From Massariosphaeria phaeospora (Eukaryota > Ascomycota > Dothideomycetes > Pleosporales), in contig JAADJZ010000019.1 of the NCBI GenBank assembly GCA_011032825.1, positions 434,001 to 498,000 of the forward strand: DNA of 64,000 nt. The letters are read 5' to 3'. How positions within the stretch are numbered: position 1 is the first letter of the stretch; each line of letters begins with the position of its first letter. Below the pieces are notes generated by a model, which was not told where the DNA came from, did no database searches, and was given only the letters and a program-made list of their open reading frames with translations. The position numbers and the translations under genes are program-made. Shown here piece by piece: positions 11,079-21,336 of the stretch.

Positions 11079-11365
11079 CGCCAGCTTGACGGTTGGAGGT
11101 GGGGGTAAATTGGGAGATGGGAGATATGTGACGCTGTCGCTGTCGGTGACGGTGTGGCGGAAGTAAATGGAAAGAAAAGTTAAGGGCGTAGGCGTAGGAG
11201 CTGGCTGTTGTGGTGGTGAGAGCGGAGCGGAGCGGTGGTTGCGTTTGCGGTTGATGCGGGCGTGGGCGGTGCAACGAGCCACAATGACGACGCAAGGACC
11301 CCCGGCCACGCCTTCCGTTTGTGGCTCAGACCCCCAAGACCGACTTCGACTTCGACATTTCTACA
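11079..11365. promoter_or_regulatory. Shared divergent promoter RVS161 / MSW1
   Basis: Only 287 bp separate the two start codons, so both promoters must lie here or overlap the first exons. The sequence is G/T-rich on the plus strand left of centre and C-rich close to the MSW1 start. No individual factor site can be assigned. Confidence 0.45.
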
Positions 11366-12589
11366 ATGCTGCTCCGACGAACACAGCACGCGTTGCGCGG
11401 CGCCACGCCATCCCGCTTTCGACCATGTGCTCGCTGCGTGTGGTACAATTCTGCGGCGTCCTTCGGCCACGCTGCACCAGAGCGCAAAGTAATCTTCTCC
11501 GGCATCCAGCCCACCGGCGTTCCGCACCTGGGCAATTATCTTGGAGCTCTGCGGCAATGGGTCAAGCTGCAAGATGAAGCGGCACCGGACACCACGCTGT
11601 TGTATTCGATAGTAGATCTGCACGCCATCACGGTAAAGCAGGACGCGAAGCAATTGGCACAATGGCGGAAAGAGATGCTGGCGAGTCTACAAGCCGTGGG
11701 GTTGCGCAGTGATCGCAGCATTCTTTTCTACCAGAGCAGCGTGCCCCAGCATGCCGAGCTGATGTGGATCCTGAGCTGCAATGCGAGCATGGGCTATCTG
11801 GGGAGGATGACGCAGTGGAAGGTAATGGTCGTCTCCCGCGAACCTCAAGCTCCTCTCCTAAAGCTGTGCTAGAGCAAACTCGCGCTCCCAGACAGCGCGT
11901 CTCCACTAGATTCCTCGCCCTCGAACAAGTCAGCTCTCAAACTAGGTCTCTTCTCCTACCCCGTCCTGCAGGCCGCCGACATCCTCCTCTACAACACGAC
12001 CCACGTCCCCGTCGGCGAAGACCAAGCCCAGCACCTCGAATTCGCGCGCGAACTCGCCATCAGCTTCAACCACACGCACGCCCCGCAGGCCGAGGCCCCG
12101 CTGCTCGTTCCCCCGACTACGATCCTCTCGCCCGCGAAGCGCGTCATGAGTCTCAGCAACCCGGCCAAGAAAATGTCAAAGTCGGACGCCGATGTGAAAT
12201 CGAGAATCCTCATCAGCGACTCTAAGGAGGAGATACGCAGGAAACTCAGGTCCGCGCTAACGGATTCAATAGAGGGGATTACGTACGATCGCGAGAACCG
12301 GCCCGGCGTGTCGAATCTGGTCAATTTGATATACTACATGGACGAGAGTGTGGGGGCGTCTCCCGAAATGCTGGCGCAGGATATGCAGGGTTTGAGCATG
12401 AAGGCGCTGAAGGAAAAAGCTGTTGAGACTGTGGAAGACAGAATAAGGGATGTAAGGGAGCGGTATGAGTATTATATGCGACTGCCGCCTTCTGAGCTTG
12501 GAGAGCTTGCTGAAGGCGGGGGGCAGAGGGCGCAGGATATCGCTAAGGGCACGATGAAGAGGGTGAGGACGGCTATGGGTATGGCGTGA
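11366..12589 (+). CDS. MSW1: Mitochondrial tryptophanyl-tRNA synthetase
   Basis: Two exons: 11366-11821 and 11873-12589, giving 390 aa, the normal size for the bacterial-type enzyme. Residues 1-30 are basic and lack acidic residues (MLLRRTQHALRG...), as expected of a mitochondrial presequence. The class I signature motifs are GVPHLGNYLG (HIGH equivalent), then SIVDLHAIT, ADILLYNTTHVPVGEDQ and KMSKS. The enzyme charges mitochondrial tRNA(Trp). The intron is 51 nt (GTAATG...TGCTAG). The ATG at 11366 is the first in frame. An earlier apparent start at 11321 is a GTG. Confidence 0.96.
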
Positions 12590-13322
12590 GGTTGCGCACT
12601 GTAGGATGAGTAGGTGAGTGGACATAATGTATAACATGTGTAGCCTAGGCAGCTGAACGGTAGCCATTCCATCTAATCGGTGTCGGCATGAAGAACGCAA
12701 TTCAATGGCAATGGTCTAGTGGTACGACGTCACGTTGTGGATGGAATATCTTTGTTCGATTCTCGGTACCGGCAAGGCTTTCGAGTCTTTTTGCATGATG
12801 GGCGGGTGAGATGAGTAAGTATGAATGCCCGACTTTGAAAGCTACGATTGGGATGTCGTACGGATGTGACTAGTGGAATCGGGTGAGTCTGGCCCCTTCG
12901 TCTCAACTGCGAACCTTTACTTGCGTCATATATTTTGGTATTTAGCGATGTTGCACTTGGGTAGTCATATATGTGTGAGTGTGGCTTTTGCATCACAGTC
13001 CTGCTGTTCCGTTCGGGGGTCATCAATTCGGGGTTCTGATAATGCTGGAGCCGTCTAGTCATTCATATGTGACTGTTGGAGAAGGACAAGATCTTGGATT
13101 ACGGGGACGTCTCTTGACCAGGAACATACATGCACTACAACAAATCGATAACGTCAAGCACCAGGGCTTTCTCGGATTGAAATCGAAATCGAAGTCGAAG
13201 TCGGAAGAAAACCCTGGAGTGATCACCGCATATCCAATCTCGAAGTCTCTCTTATATACAGTTGCTCTTGTTGGGGTATCTAACATATTTTTTCTCCGTA
13301 CGGGTGGTTTCGCAAGTCGAAT
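12590..13322. other. Intergenic region downstream of MSW1
   Basis: No protein-coding signal. It contains a tRNA-like relic at about 12705-12770, listed separately. The right part (13170-13260) holds a short AAATCG/AAGTCG repeat run. Confidence 0.45.
12705..12770 (+). pseudogene. Decayed tRNA-like element (tRNA-His-like)
   Basis: The pol III internal promoter boxes are intact: an A-box match TGGTCTAGTGG at 12712-12722 and a perfect B-box core GTTCGATTC at 12754-12762. They are 42 nt apart, the spacing inside a tRNA. CGTTGTGG between them matches the anticodon-loop region of fungal tRNA-His (GTG). The acceptor, anticodon and T stems do not pair, so it cannot be a working tRNA. It could be an old tRNA copy or a TFIIIC-binding site. 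The tRNA-His comparison is from memory. Confidence 0.4.
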
Positions 13323-14084
13323 ATGGATTCTTACGGGAGTACTGGGGTACTGCCGGTAGGACTGGAGTTGACGGACAGTCTACTAGCGGACGACCCGCTG
13401 CTCTACGAATTAGTAGAATCGTGCAGGAAAGAGGACTCTACAGAAAGCACTGAGGTACTGCCAACAAGACTGGAGTTAACGGAAAGTCTACTTGCGGACG
13501 ACCCGCTGCTCTACGAATTGAATGAAGCATGCCAGAATGGGGATATCGGAAAGCATGGAAAGAGAGAGCAGAAGCAGAGAAGGAGAGAGAGTGATTGGAT
13601 ACAGAAATCGGAACGAAGATTCCCTACGGAAAATTCAAGCCCCAACAGTACGGCTCCTAACAATCCAGACACACACGTACTTTCTTCGTCCTCTAACCCA
13701 TCCGTCTAGAACCTCGCTCCAGCTGCCAAGCGCACCGCAACAGCAGAACGAGAACACGGGAAGCGGCTATTGGCGCTGTCTCAAATGCGCCCGCAAAGGC
13801 CGAGACACCATCAATCCTTCCGCACTCGAACCCTGCCAATTTCCCGACTGTCGGAACCGGTTCGACGCTCTTACGGGACTGGAGGCTATAGTGTCTCGAG
13901 CACAGTCGCAAGCGATTCTACCCGTTGGATCTGCGGAACTTGTATTGCGGACGATAATGATGAGGATGAAGAGGGCGGTGTCAGGTTTTCTACCAAGGAG
14001 ATGTGTGAATGTGTATATGCGAGGGGCGAGGAGTGTCCTGGGTGCGTGCGCAAGGGGGTGCGCAGTATTGGGTTTAAGATTTAG
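13323..14084 (+). CDS. Uncharacterised WxCxxC zinc-finger-like protein, copy 1 (structure uncertain)
   Basis: Proposed exon 1 is 13323-13676 (118 codons), opening MDSYGSTGVLPVGLELTDSL. It contains two tandem 36-residue repeats (ELTDSLLADDPLLYEL...). A basic Gln/Arg/Glu stretch follows. A 46-nt intron at 13677-13722 (GTACTT...CTAAC...CTCCAG) puts exon 2 in the frame encoding GSGYWRCLKCARKG...CQFPDCRNRF, a W-x-C-x2-C ... C-x4-C module resembling RanBP2-type zinc fingers. A second module, RWICGTCIADDND...CECVYARGEECPGC, lies in another frame and ends at 14084. Joining them needs either a poor 56-nt intron (13850-13905), which removes a cysteine, or a frameshift near 13875. Function is unknown. 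A related gene lies at 15.6-16.4 kb and a decayed copy at 14.5 kb. It may be a pseudogene in this strain. Confidence 0.5.
13338..13553 (+). repeat. Tandem 108-bp in-frame duplication
   Basis: Two adjacent copies (13338-13445 and 13446-13553) share most bases, including the identical run GCGGACGACCCGCTGCTCTA. The period is 108 bp, so the frame is kept, and each copy encodes a version of LELT(D/E)SLLADDPLLYEL. The near-identity at DNA level points to a fairly recent duplication inside the gene. Confidence 0.85.
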
Positions 14085-14532
14085 TGAGGTGGAAGTATAT
14101 AGGGAAAGGATGGTCTGTGTAGGGTGGGTTGATGCTATGATGTCTTGTTTTGGCTTTTCTTTGTTTGTACGAGATAGTGCCTTCGTTGGCACGCGCGTAC
14201 ATTTGGTTGTTCCTTTAGTCTTTCGTTCGCACTTGTTTAGGTCCAAAGCGGATCGTCTACGTGTCAAAGGGGTATGAGGAACTTGAAGCGTTTCGGTCAA
14301 TTGGAGTATAAGAGATAGACTGCTAGGAGTTATGGATACAAGAGTCAGGGATACAAGAGGCAAAGGCCGAAGACATGAGAGTCAGGGCTTAAGACAGTCA
14401 TGAAGATGACTGCAACTTGCCACAGAACACGACTACTTCAACGTTTCGACCATAACAAACTTTCTCTGAGTACAACTCAACATTACAAAAACAACGTTTC
14501 TTCGGCCTCGAGGCCATCTATCCAGGTCGAAT
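14085..14532. other. Spacer between zinc-protein copy 1 and the decayed copy
   Basis: About 450 bp with no gene recognised. An open plus-strand frame continues from copy 1 to 14277 in the exon 2 frame, but after the cysteine module it becomes hydrophobic and low in conserved features, so I do not count it as coding. Confidence 0.35.
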
Positions 14533-14948
14533 ATGTACTTAGCAGATCGGCATGCACAAGAACGCACCCAGCAGGCCTCAGCGTTACCAGAGATGATGGA
14601 GCTGACAGACAGCGCATGCGAAGATGCGTCTGTGATCTACGAAATGGAATTCGAATATACGAACGAAGCAGAGTATGGGAAGCATGCAGTATGTGGGCAG
14701 GAAGAATAACGCGGGCAGCAAGACAAACGTAAGAAGAAGAAGAACGAGGGTAGTAAAGAGAGGCGGAGAAGGAAACAGAGACTAAGAGACCACCACACTC
14801 GAGAGCCGCAGACAAACCCCGACGCCGAGCACCCACGCCAGCAAATCAACCCAACACTATACGCCCCCCCTCCCTCCACACCTACCCCCCACCTCCCCAA
14901 GCACATCCCGCCCACCCCCTGGGTTGGATGTGCGTGCTGGTAAGGGTG
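14533..14948 (+). pseudogene. Decayed third copy of the ELTDS-repeat/zinc protein
   Basis: An ATG-started frame at 14533-14709 (58 codons) contains ALPEMMELTDSACEDASVIY, clearly related to VLPVGLELTDSLLADDPLLY of copy 1. A (N)EAEYGKHA piece follows, like the EACQNGDIGKHG of copy 1. A perfect donor-like GTATGT sits at 14689. Past the stop, the same frame stays open to 14938 with a basic Lys/Arg/Gln stretch, again as in copy 1, and then a proline-rich end with WVGCACW. No full WxCxxC module remains. I infer a diverged or dead paralogue. A short expressed protein cannot be excluded. Confidence 0.45.
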
Positions 14949-15563
14949 TTGTATGCTTTTGTCTTTTCGTTATTTAGAAAGCCCTTTCTGTTTGGGAGTT
15001 CTCGGTTTCGTGATTATTGGGGGTTTCCCTCAATCACCCTGGGCCTCTTGTTAGAAGTCATGTGTTTTCCCAATCTGTTGACGATTAGCGATTGGAGTTG
15101 ACTATAGGCTATACGAGTTGAAGAGTTAGGAGTCGAAGACATCAGAGCCAGGCTAGTAAATCCATGGACCAGACGAAGATACAAGAGAAAGGTATTAGAA
15201 AAAGATCTACTAGATTACTCATTTGAGTGGGATTGACAAGACTACTCTTCGGTTTCAAGGTGTGGCGACTTCTGAAGCTATCGGTTTGAAGAGACTGTAC
15301 TCGAGTCCGTTACGTATGCACTAAGTGTACCCATGAGCTTTCGTGGAACGCGTCAACATCTGGAATACGGAGTCAGTAATAAGCCACAGGGAGTCGTCGA
15401 TACACAAGCGTCGGTGAATACGTAAGACCATCGTGGCAGGTACTTTCCTCGCCTGAACTTCATCGCTTCCACCTCCGCCCCCCCGATCTTACTCCCTCCC
15501 CAGATCCCAGCTTCGCGATCGCATCTTCCCGCCGGCACCGAACATGTTGATGTAGCCGCGACC
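14949..15563. other. Spacer without recognised genes
   Basis: About 600 bp, AT-richer than the housekeeping block. No conserved frame, RNA gene or repeat stands out. Confidence 0.4.
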
Positions 15564-16443
15564 ATGGCTCTCCGCTCACCTTCGCTCTCGAGCGACGACG
15601 GAGGCTCCGACCATAACATCTCTCAAATTTCGAACGAGCGACCACTTCTACCATCACTAGTATCCCGCAAGCTCTTCGGTGATACAGCAAATATATCTTT
15701 TGAACGACTATTCCAGTATCGAGACCGGCTGTTTGGCAAGCTACGCCGCCTTTCCTGATACCGCACTCTGCGAGCATGGATGAATTCAGTTCGGCAGTGC
15801 CTATATTTTCTGTATGTATATGCATCAGGAGAGATAACAAAAGATTGACGAAGTATAGGATGTGGGGGTGACAACATGGACGTGTCAGAAGTGTCTCGAT
15901 GACGGTTGGCACCTCGTTGTAACGCGAATCGACGTCGGTTTCTGCTGGAGGCTACAGCATCCCCGTATCCGCGAAAACAAATATGGTTGGGTGGATAAAA
16001 ATAAGCATATGTACTGGGCATGTTCAAGCTGCCTTATCCTCAACGAAGCGTCCCGACGGATTTGCAGGAGTTTCAACTGCAACCAGTTATTCGATCCTAC
16101 AGACACCGCGGGAGGCTCGATTATTCGGATATGCAAGGAATGCATTCGCGAGGGTCGTTTGACCACCCATCTTGTAAACGTGTGGTGTCCTCACCACTGG
16201 AACGTAGAAGTAAAAGGATGGTTTCTTTGCTTCATCGTTTGTTGGAACTGGCATGGACACCTCGATTGGATATGCCGAACATGTGTCACAGCGGGTCAAT
16301 TCAAGTACCCCTGTGATGGTTATTTTACACACGTTGATATGCAGGAACCAGCATCACAACACCTATGCCAGTACGGGAGGCATAAGCGGGCGACATGCGG
16401 CGTACCTATATTCCCTCGCATCCCAGTGAACGAACTCATGTAG
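15564..16443 (+). CDS. Uncharacterised WxCxxC zinc-finger-like protein, copy 2
   Basis: The firm part is an open exon at 15859-16443. It starts after a TATAG acceptor and encodes DVGVTTWTCQKCLDDGWH and then MYWACSSCLILNEASRRICR. It continues with IRICKECIREG and LDWICRTCVTAG and ends in a Cys/His-rich tail. YWACSSC-x3-N-x6-C-x4-C fits the RanBP2-type zinc finger pattern apart from the last spacing. The first in-frame ATG of this exon is 16009, inside the repeats, so an upstream exon is required. The only frame-compatible donor I find after an ATG is GTATCC at 15660, giving exon 15564-15659 (MALRSPSLSSDDGG...) and a 199-nt intron. That first exon is tentative. Relationship to the gene at 13.3 kb rests on the shared module. 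RNA or ubiquitin binding would be a guess. Confidence 0.5.
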
Positions 16444-17873
16444 CTATCCTCAACACATGAAATTGTCCAGGTCTATGGCGTTTCCCAGGCACGCCAGCAG
16501 TCCAGGTCCACGGCGTTAACGGCTCTTTCATGTGGACATGGCGGTTTCTGATCCTTACGGGTCTTTTCTTATCAACACGGCGGTTTCTTACACACCGGTT
16601 CTTGATCCGATGGTTTTCAATACGGCAGTTTCGGGGTTCAAGTACCATAGCTAGTTGTCCCAACTGAATTCAATCCTTACTGTTTTTCTTTTTAGAGCTT
16701 CTCTTTCGGGCGAAGAATCCAACCTTAGAAGATATCAGAGGAACTGAAGTCGAGAAAATTGATGATGAACGCGAAGTTCCGTACACTGATATGCCGTGGG
16801 AACTTGCTTAACTTTAGCCAAACGCTACTAGGGAGGACTCCGGACAATCAGTTGCTAAAATTGTACTCGAAGATGTTGACAAGCTAGGAAAACTACCGAA
16901 GCCACGGTAATGCAACGAACTTCATGACGTCAGCACTAGGACGCAGTGTAATATCTTGGCTTAGGTTACCGGCATTGAATCTCATGAACAGCGTTCTCGA
17001 ACTTGAAGCTCAGAGTATTGATTCGGGTCCCTATCATATCGGCTTCCCTTCTCCTGCTTCTTCCACTGAGCAATGTGACTCCTTAATTCACAGCCACCGA
17101 ACTTCGAACTCGTAGCAGAAGCTCCAGAGCTTTTAGGTTGGGTTGGAGTTAGGCATTCTTTGATATGGATCAACAAGTCATGCTTGGATCAGGTGCGGAA
17201 AAGACATTACTGAATCCTATTATCGTGCGCAAAACTTCTCCGTGCGTGTTGAGGGGGCCAAAAGCACGGACCCTCCGTACGGCGCCGTGTCTTCCACCGA
17301 CCGTCTGCCGACTTGGCCATCTCTCAAACACTCTCCGCCGTTGTGCTTGCATGGATCTCATCGACTTTTGGTTCAGATTCAACGATTGAGCGAATAGCGT
17401 GCCATCCGGACAGCCTCCACGTCTCATACTCCCGGGCGAACGCCGTGTGCGCCGGCCGGCGCAGTGAGGCCTCTGCGTGCCCTGTTGAAACCTAAATTCT
17501 TACAGATTTGTTAAGCGGATCGACTCATTGGCCAGTCTGTATTATTCCTCGCGTTTTACTCGTAGGTTACTCTGTTAATTAAGCCCGGATCCGCTTAAAT
17601 CTGCCTTGAGCTCTGGAAGCGAGCCGGTCGGTCTACTATGAACAACACCGCTAGTGCACACACAGCCTTGGAGATACACATTCCCGATATGTTGTCTAAT
17701 CTTTCGACTATCTCCATCTCTGGTATAAGAATGTGGGTAAGCCTCTCTCTAAGTAGCATCAAACCACCTTCGAATTGGAACATCTATCGACAGACATCAA
17801 CTGGAAATCTTTTTATCACTCATTTCACTCAATCTTCAATTTCGAGCTCCTCAATCTCTTACTCTATTCCACA
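16444..17873. other. Spacer with coding-like fragments and a repeat copy
   Basis: Two adjacent open stretches, 16695-16811 and 16821-16910, have protein-like composition (for example EKIDDEREVPYTDMPWELA and VLEDVDKLGKLPKPR). They lack starts and look like remnants of a lost gene or mobile element. At about 17226-17241 a GTGCGCAAAACTTCTCC segment matches a dispersed repeat also found at 27.3 and 58.3 kb. The last 230 bp lead into the RTA1-like gene. Confidence 0.35.
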
Positions 17874-18988
17874 ATGCAAAACACAATGGATGCCCTGGCC
17901 CTTATCGCCCGAGCACTTGATCCGAATGGGATCGACCCAGACAACATCGACACCAAAACCAAAGACCCCCTTGTGATTGCGATGTCGAGGAGGTATTGCA
18001 AGATCGACATGTGCCCCATCGAATGGGCTACGATCAAATACCGACCATCGATTCCTGGCAACGTCATTTACCTGCTCTGCTTCCTCGCTCTGCTTGGGGC
18101 CCAGATCTTCTACGGCAGTCGCAAGAAGACATGGACGTACATGTCCGTAATAGCCATGGGGCTCCTGGGCGAGTCCATTGGATACATTGGCCGAATCATG
18201 CTCAATCTGAACCCATTCATCATGAACAACTTTTTGCTGTATGTCAACCATGTTCGTTCCTCTACAGACAGCAAGGCTAATTGCATACTAGGAATCTCAT
18301 CCCCCTAACTATCGCTCCTGCTTTGATCACCGCTGGTATCTACCTCTGTCTGGGACGTGTCATCACCGCAATCGGCTCCGAAAACTCGCGCCTGAAACCG
18401 AAGATGTACTCCTACGTGTTCGTCAGCTCCGATGTTCTGGCTTTGATCCTACAGGCCATCGGTGGTGCTATGGCAGCGACTTCCAAAGACAATCAGGGTT
18501 CCAAGCTGGGTACTAGGGTCATGATCGCGGGTATGATCTCCCAGGTCATCTCTATGGCCGCCTTCTTCGCCGTCTGGTGTGACTTTGTGCTCCGCACCCG
18601 CCGTGCCAAAGCCTCAGGCTCCCTCGCCCGCACCCAGCCATCACTCTACGCCGAGCTCCGTGCGTCGAAGAAGTTCCAGCTATTCCAGTGGAGTCTGCTT
18701 GTCGCCGCCGGTCTCATCTTTGTCCGATGCATCTACCGTATTGCTGAACTCTGGGAGGGCTTCAACGGTCACCTTGCCAATGAGGAGGCTACCTTCATGG
18801 TCTTCGAAGGTCCGATGATCATCCTCGCCGTCGCCGCTATGACTGTTTTCCACCCTGGACGTGTTTTCGATGACTTGTGGGTCCCTGCAGGTCAAGGCAT
18901 CCGCGATAGCGAAAAGATGGCCGCGATCTTGTTGTCCGACGTCAACCAAACCCAGTATGATGCCACGACTGCATATCAGCCAGTCTAG
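17874..18988 (+). CDS. RTA1-like seven-transmembrane protein
   Basis: Two exons: 17874-18238 and 18292-18988, giving 353 aa. Hydrophobic segments begin with SIPGNVIYLLCFLALLGAQ and continue as about seven spans. Family-typical pieces are YIGRIMLNLNPFIMNNFLL, IAPALITAGIYLCLGRVI and VSSDVLALILQAIGGAMAA. VRCIYRIAELWEGFNG and the late FEGPMIILAVAAMTVFHPG are equally typical. The RTA1 family (Rta1, Rsb1 and relatives) comprises fungal membrane proteins tied to lipid translocation and resistance to toxic compounds. The intron is 53 nt (GTATGT...ACTAG) and restores the conserved LLNLIPLTIAPAL join. The ATG at 17874 (CACAATGC) is chosen because the upstream frame is pyrimidine-rich leader. Substrate unknown. 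Confidence 0.92.
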
Positions 18989-19940
18989 GGCTTGCATCTA
19001 ATGCAACCCGGCACGTTGAAGAAGCATAGTGATAAGGCGTTAGGCGTTTAAAGGCACGGAGGTTACTGTTATTTTGCATTTTCAAACTATTTCCCTATTT
19101 CATTCGCCTGTTGTATATATATTGTTAGTCTTGGTTCCCAATCGGAACACACCTAGATACCCTGGAAGAATGCTATTCTTATACTCTAAAATGCGACTCC
19201 GCCGCATTAGGCTCGCTACTTGCCTGGGTTACCTCGACTTTCTCTAGTCCAAACATCCCTATTTAACACCAAAGCGTTACCAACAAAAAAATAACGAACA
19301 TCGCCGACCAGCTCGACCAGCTCGACCTGCAGTACCTAGGACCCCCCTCCCATCCCCTTCTCCTACATATAACCAACATCTTCCTACCACCGACTTCATA
19401 CTGTTCACCGATCGCCGGCAGGAGCAGGCAGGAACAGGAGCAAGGCTCTCGCTCACCGCCGAAGTTCAATCTCTCTCTCGCACGAGATGTCGGAATACCG
19501 TCCGCGTTGAGTGCCAAGCGGGGTCTGGCGATTCAAGTTGATTGCCGTGCCGCACGTCCGCCTTACAGAACGGAACGGATAAACTGGCGGATTATTGCTC
19601 GCACTCGCTCGTACGTGTGCGGCTGTCGGTGTTGTTGAGGCATAAGTGGCCATGCGAACTTGGAACTGAACCGGCATGAAACACTGGTTAGAGGTACGAT
19701 TGCACTGGGAGGGATGATGTTGATGACCGTGTGCCTGGATGAGGAAAAAGCATACTGACAGAGTTGGTGAGTTCAGTTTGATTTCTAGGGCGTGAAATCG
19801 ATACATATCCCCCTAGCCGAAACCACGTATGTGTAACCCACACGAGCGCCAGCAAGACCCTGTTTCCTCCTCCCCAACAGCACACCCAAGATACCAGAGC
19901 CCCGGACCCAACTACCGCGCGTAACATCTACCGAGGTCCA

Positions 19941-19978
19941 GCTCAACTCAGCTCAACTCAGCTCAACTCAGCTCAGCT
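19941..19978. repeat. GCTCAACTCA tandem repeat
   Basis: Three exact copies of the 10-mer GCTCAACTCA at 19941-19970, followed by a partial, altered copy. It lies in non-coding sequence. Such AGCTC-type repeats recur in the window (20.26 kb, 27.48 kb). Confidence 0.85.
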
Positions 19979-20292
19979 CCGCTCATCTCCGCCCGCTCGC
20001 ATTCCCCACGTGACCGCTACTACATCCCGCCAACGGCCGGTCCCGCTCTCCCCCATTCCCATCGACCCAGCACTCCCAAGCCCCCACCGTGCCACCCTCC
20101 GCAAAGTCCAACACCCTTTCGCTCCGAAACCTTGATCTCTCGCCACCACGCACGCCGCCGCAAACAGACGCCCCTACGTCCGCCGGCACGCTCACGAACT
20201 CCCCTAACCTAACCGGGGCTGCGCTGGTCTGAATTGAAACGATCTGATCGGATATGATCGGATCTGAACTGAACTGAACTGAACTGTAGCTC

Positions 20293-20306
20293 GGGGTTGC
20301 AACCCC
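20293..20306. repeat. Perfect 14-bp palindrome GGGGTTGCAACCCC
   Basis: GGGGTTGCAACCCC is its own reverse complement. It sits directly after a run of GAACT repeats (20264-20286). It could be a protein-binding site or a hairpin base. No neighbour gene is close enough to suggest which. Confidence 0.6.
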
Positions 20307-21336
20307 TAAGCAGGCGAGCTATGCGACCGCAACCGCGCGGAACGGGACGGCACGGTTCGGTCGGCGTCGCCTGTCCCGCGGTTATATGATGGATGTGTAC
20401 CGAGGTCCTAGGTATCTACACACGGCGAAGAGATTCGAGGCTTCTTACATGTGGAATTGGAATGGGTTGTTTTGCGTGTTCCGGTCGGGCATCGAGCCTC
20501 GGCCTCGAGAGCGAGCGATTGTTGGGGTTGCGCTGCTTGCACGAGTTGAGTTGAGTGAGTTAGGCGCGATGCTGATAGTAGGAGGGCAGTCTTGAGACGG
20601 TTCTGGTAAGACACGATGGAATGGAGGACGGGATCTGGACTAGGATGGCGGAGTCTATCAGGTAGAGGTTATGTGTTAAAAAGACTATATGTCGTTTGGG
20701 AAATATTACTCTAGGAAGAGTAACATAGAGGTTTATTTTCAGTTCAATGGTAATATGTAGAGACATCAAGAATAGCTAGAAAGTGAAGATTGGAAAGAAG
20801 TACTCTTGCTATGCATAATTAGAGAAGATAATTCTTAAGACTTAGGGAAGTCTGGATACGGCGTATTGTATGTAGCGTTGCCATATAGATATGCGTGTAC
20901 TCGTAACGGACACTTTGGTGCTGACAGAAGTAAACGCGGAAAACATACAAGCCTGAACTAAATAAAGTATTATGGGCAATAGTTCTATAAGACGATTTAT
21001 GTATACAGTCATGAAAGCCATCGAGTCAACCCCTCCCCAAATTAGCTACCCATATACCTTTCCGAAACTCTCGTTTCCACGTGCGTGTGTATCGTTCCTT
21101 TATGGGTGTGGACTGAACAGGCAAAACGAGATGAAAGATGAGCCTTCTTTTGACACGCTGAAAATGCTGGAAGATAAAGCAAAACCACCCAGATATTGCG
21201 CCGACGGACTGAAAGCAGGGATGAGAACTCATAAGCAAGGGTGCAGAAGCGAGTCTAAGGGTATTACCAGCAACGAAAAGAGACGACTGACAAATACCAG
21301 GAGAGAAGAAAGAAAAAGCCGAGTCGAATACGGCGT

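Larger units (their letters stand above)
18989..21336. other. Gene-free region with short repeats
   Basis: 2.3 kb with no convincing gene. It contains a 10-bp tandem repeat (19941-19978), CTGAA repeats (20264-20286) and a perfect palindrome at 20293-20306. The stretch 20650-21000 is AT-rich. The right end is the 3' flank of the minus-strand regulator gene. Confidence 0.45.

Noticed and set aside
12705..12770. Functional tRNA gene
   Set aside because: The acceptor, anticodon and T stems fail to pair, so it was called a relic.
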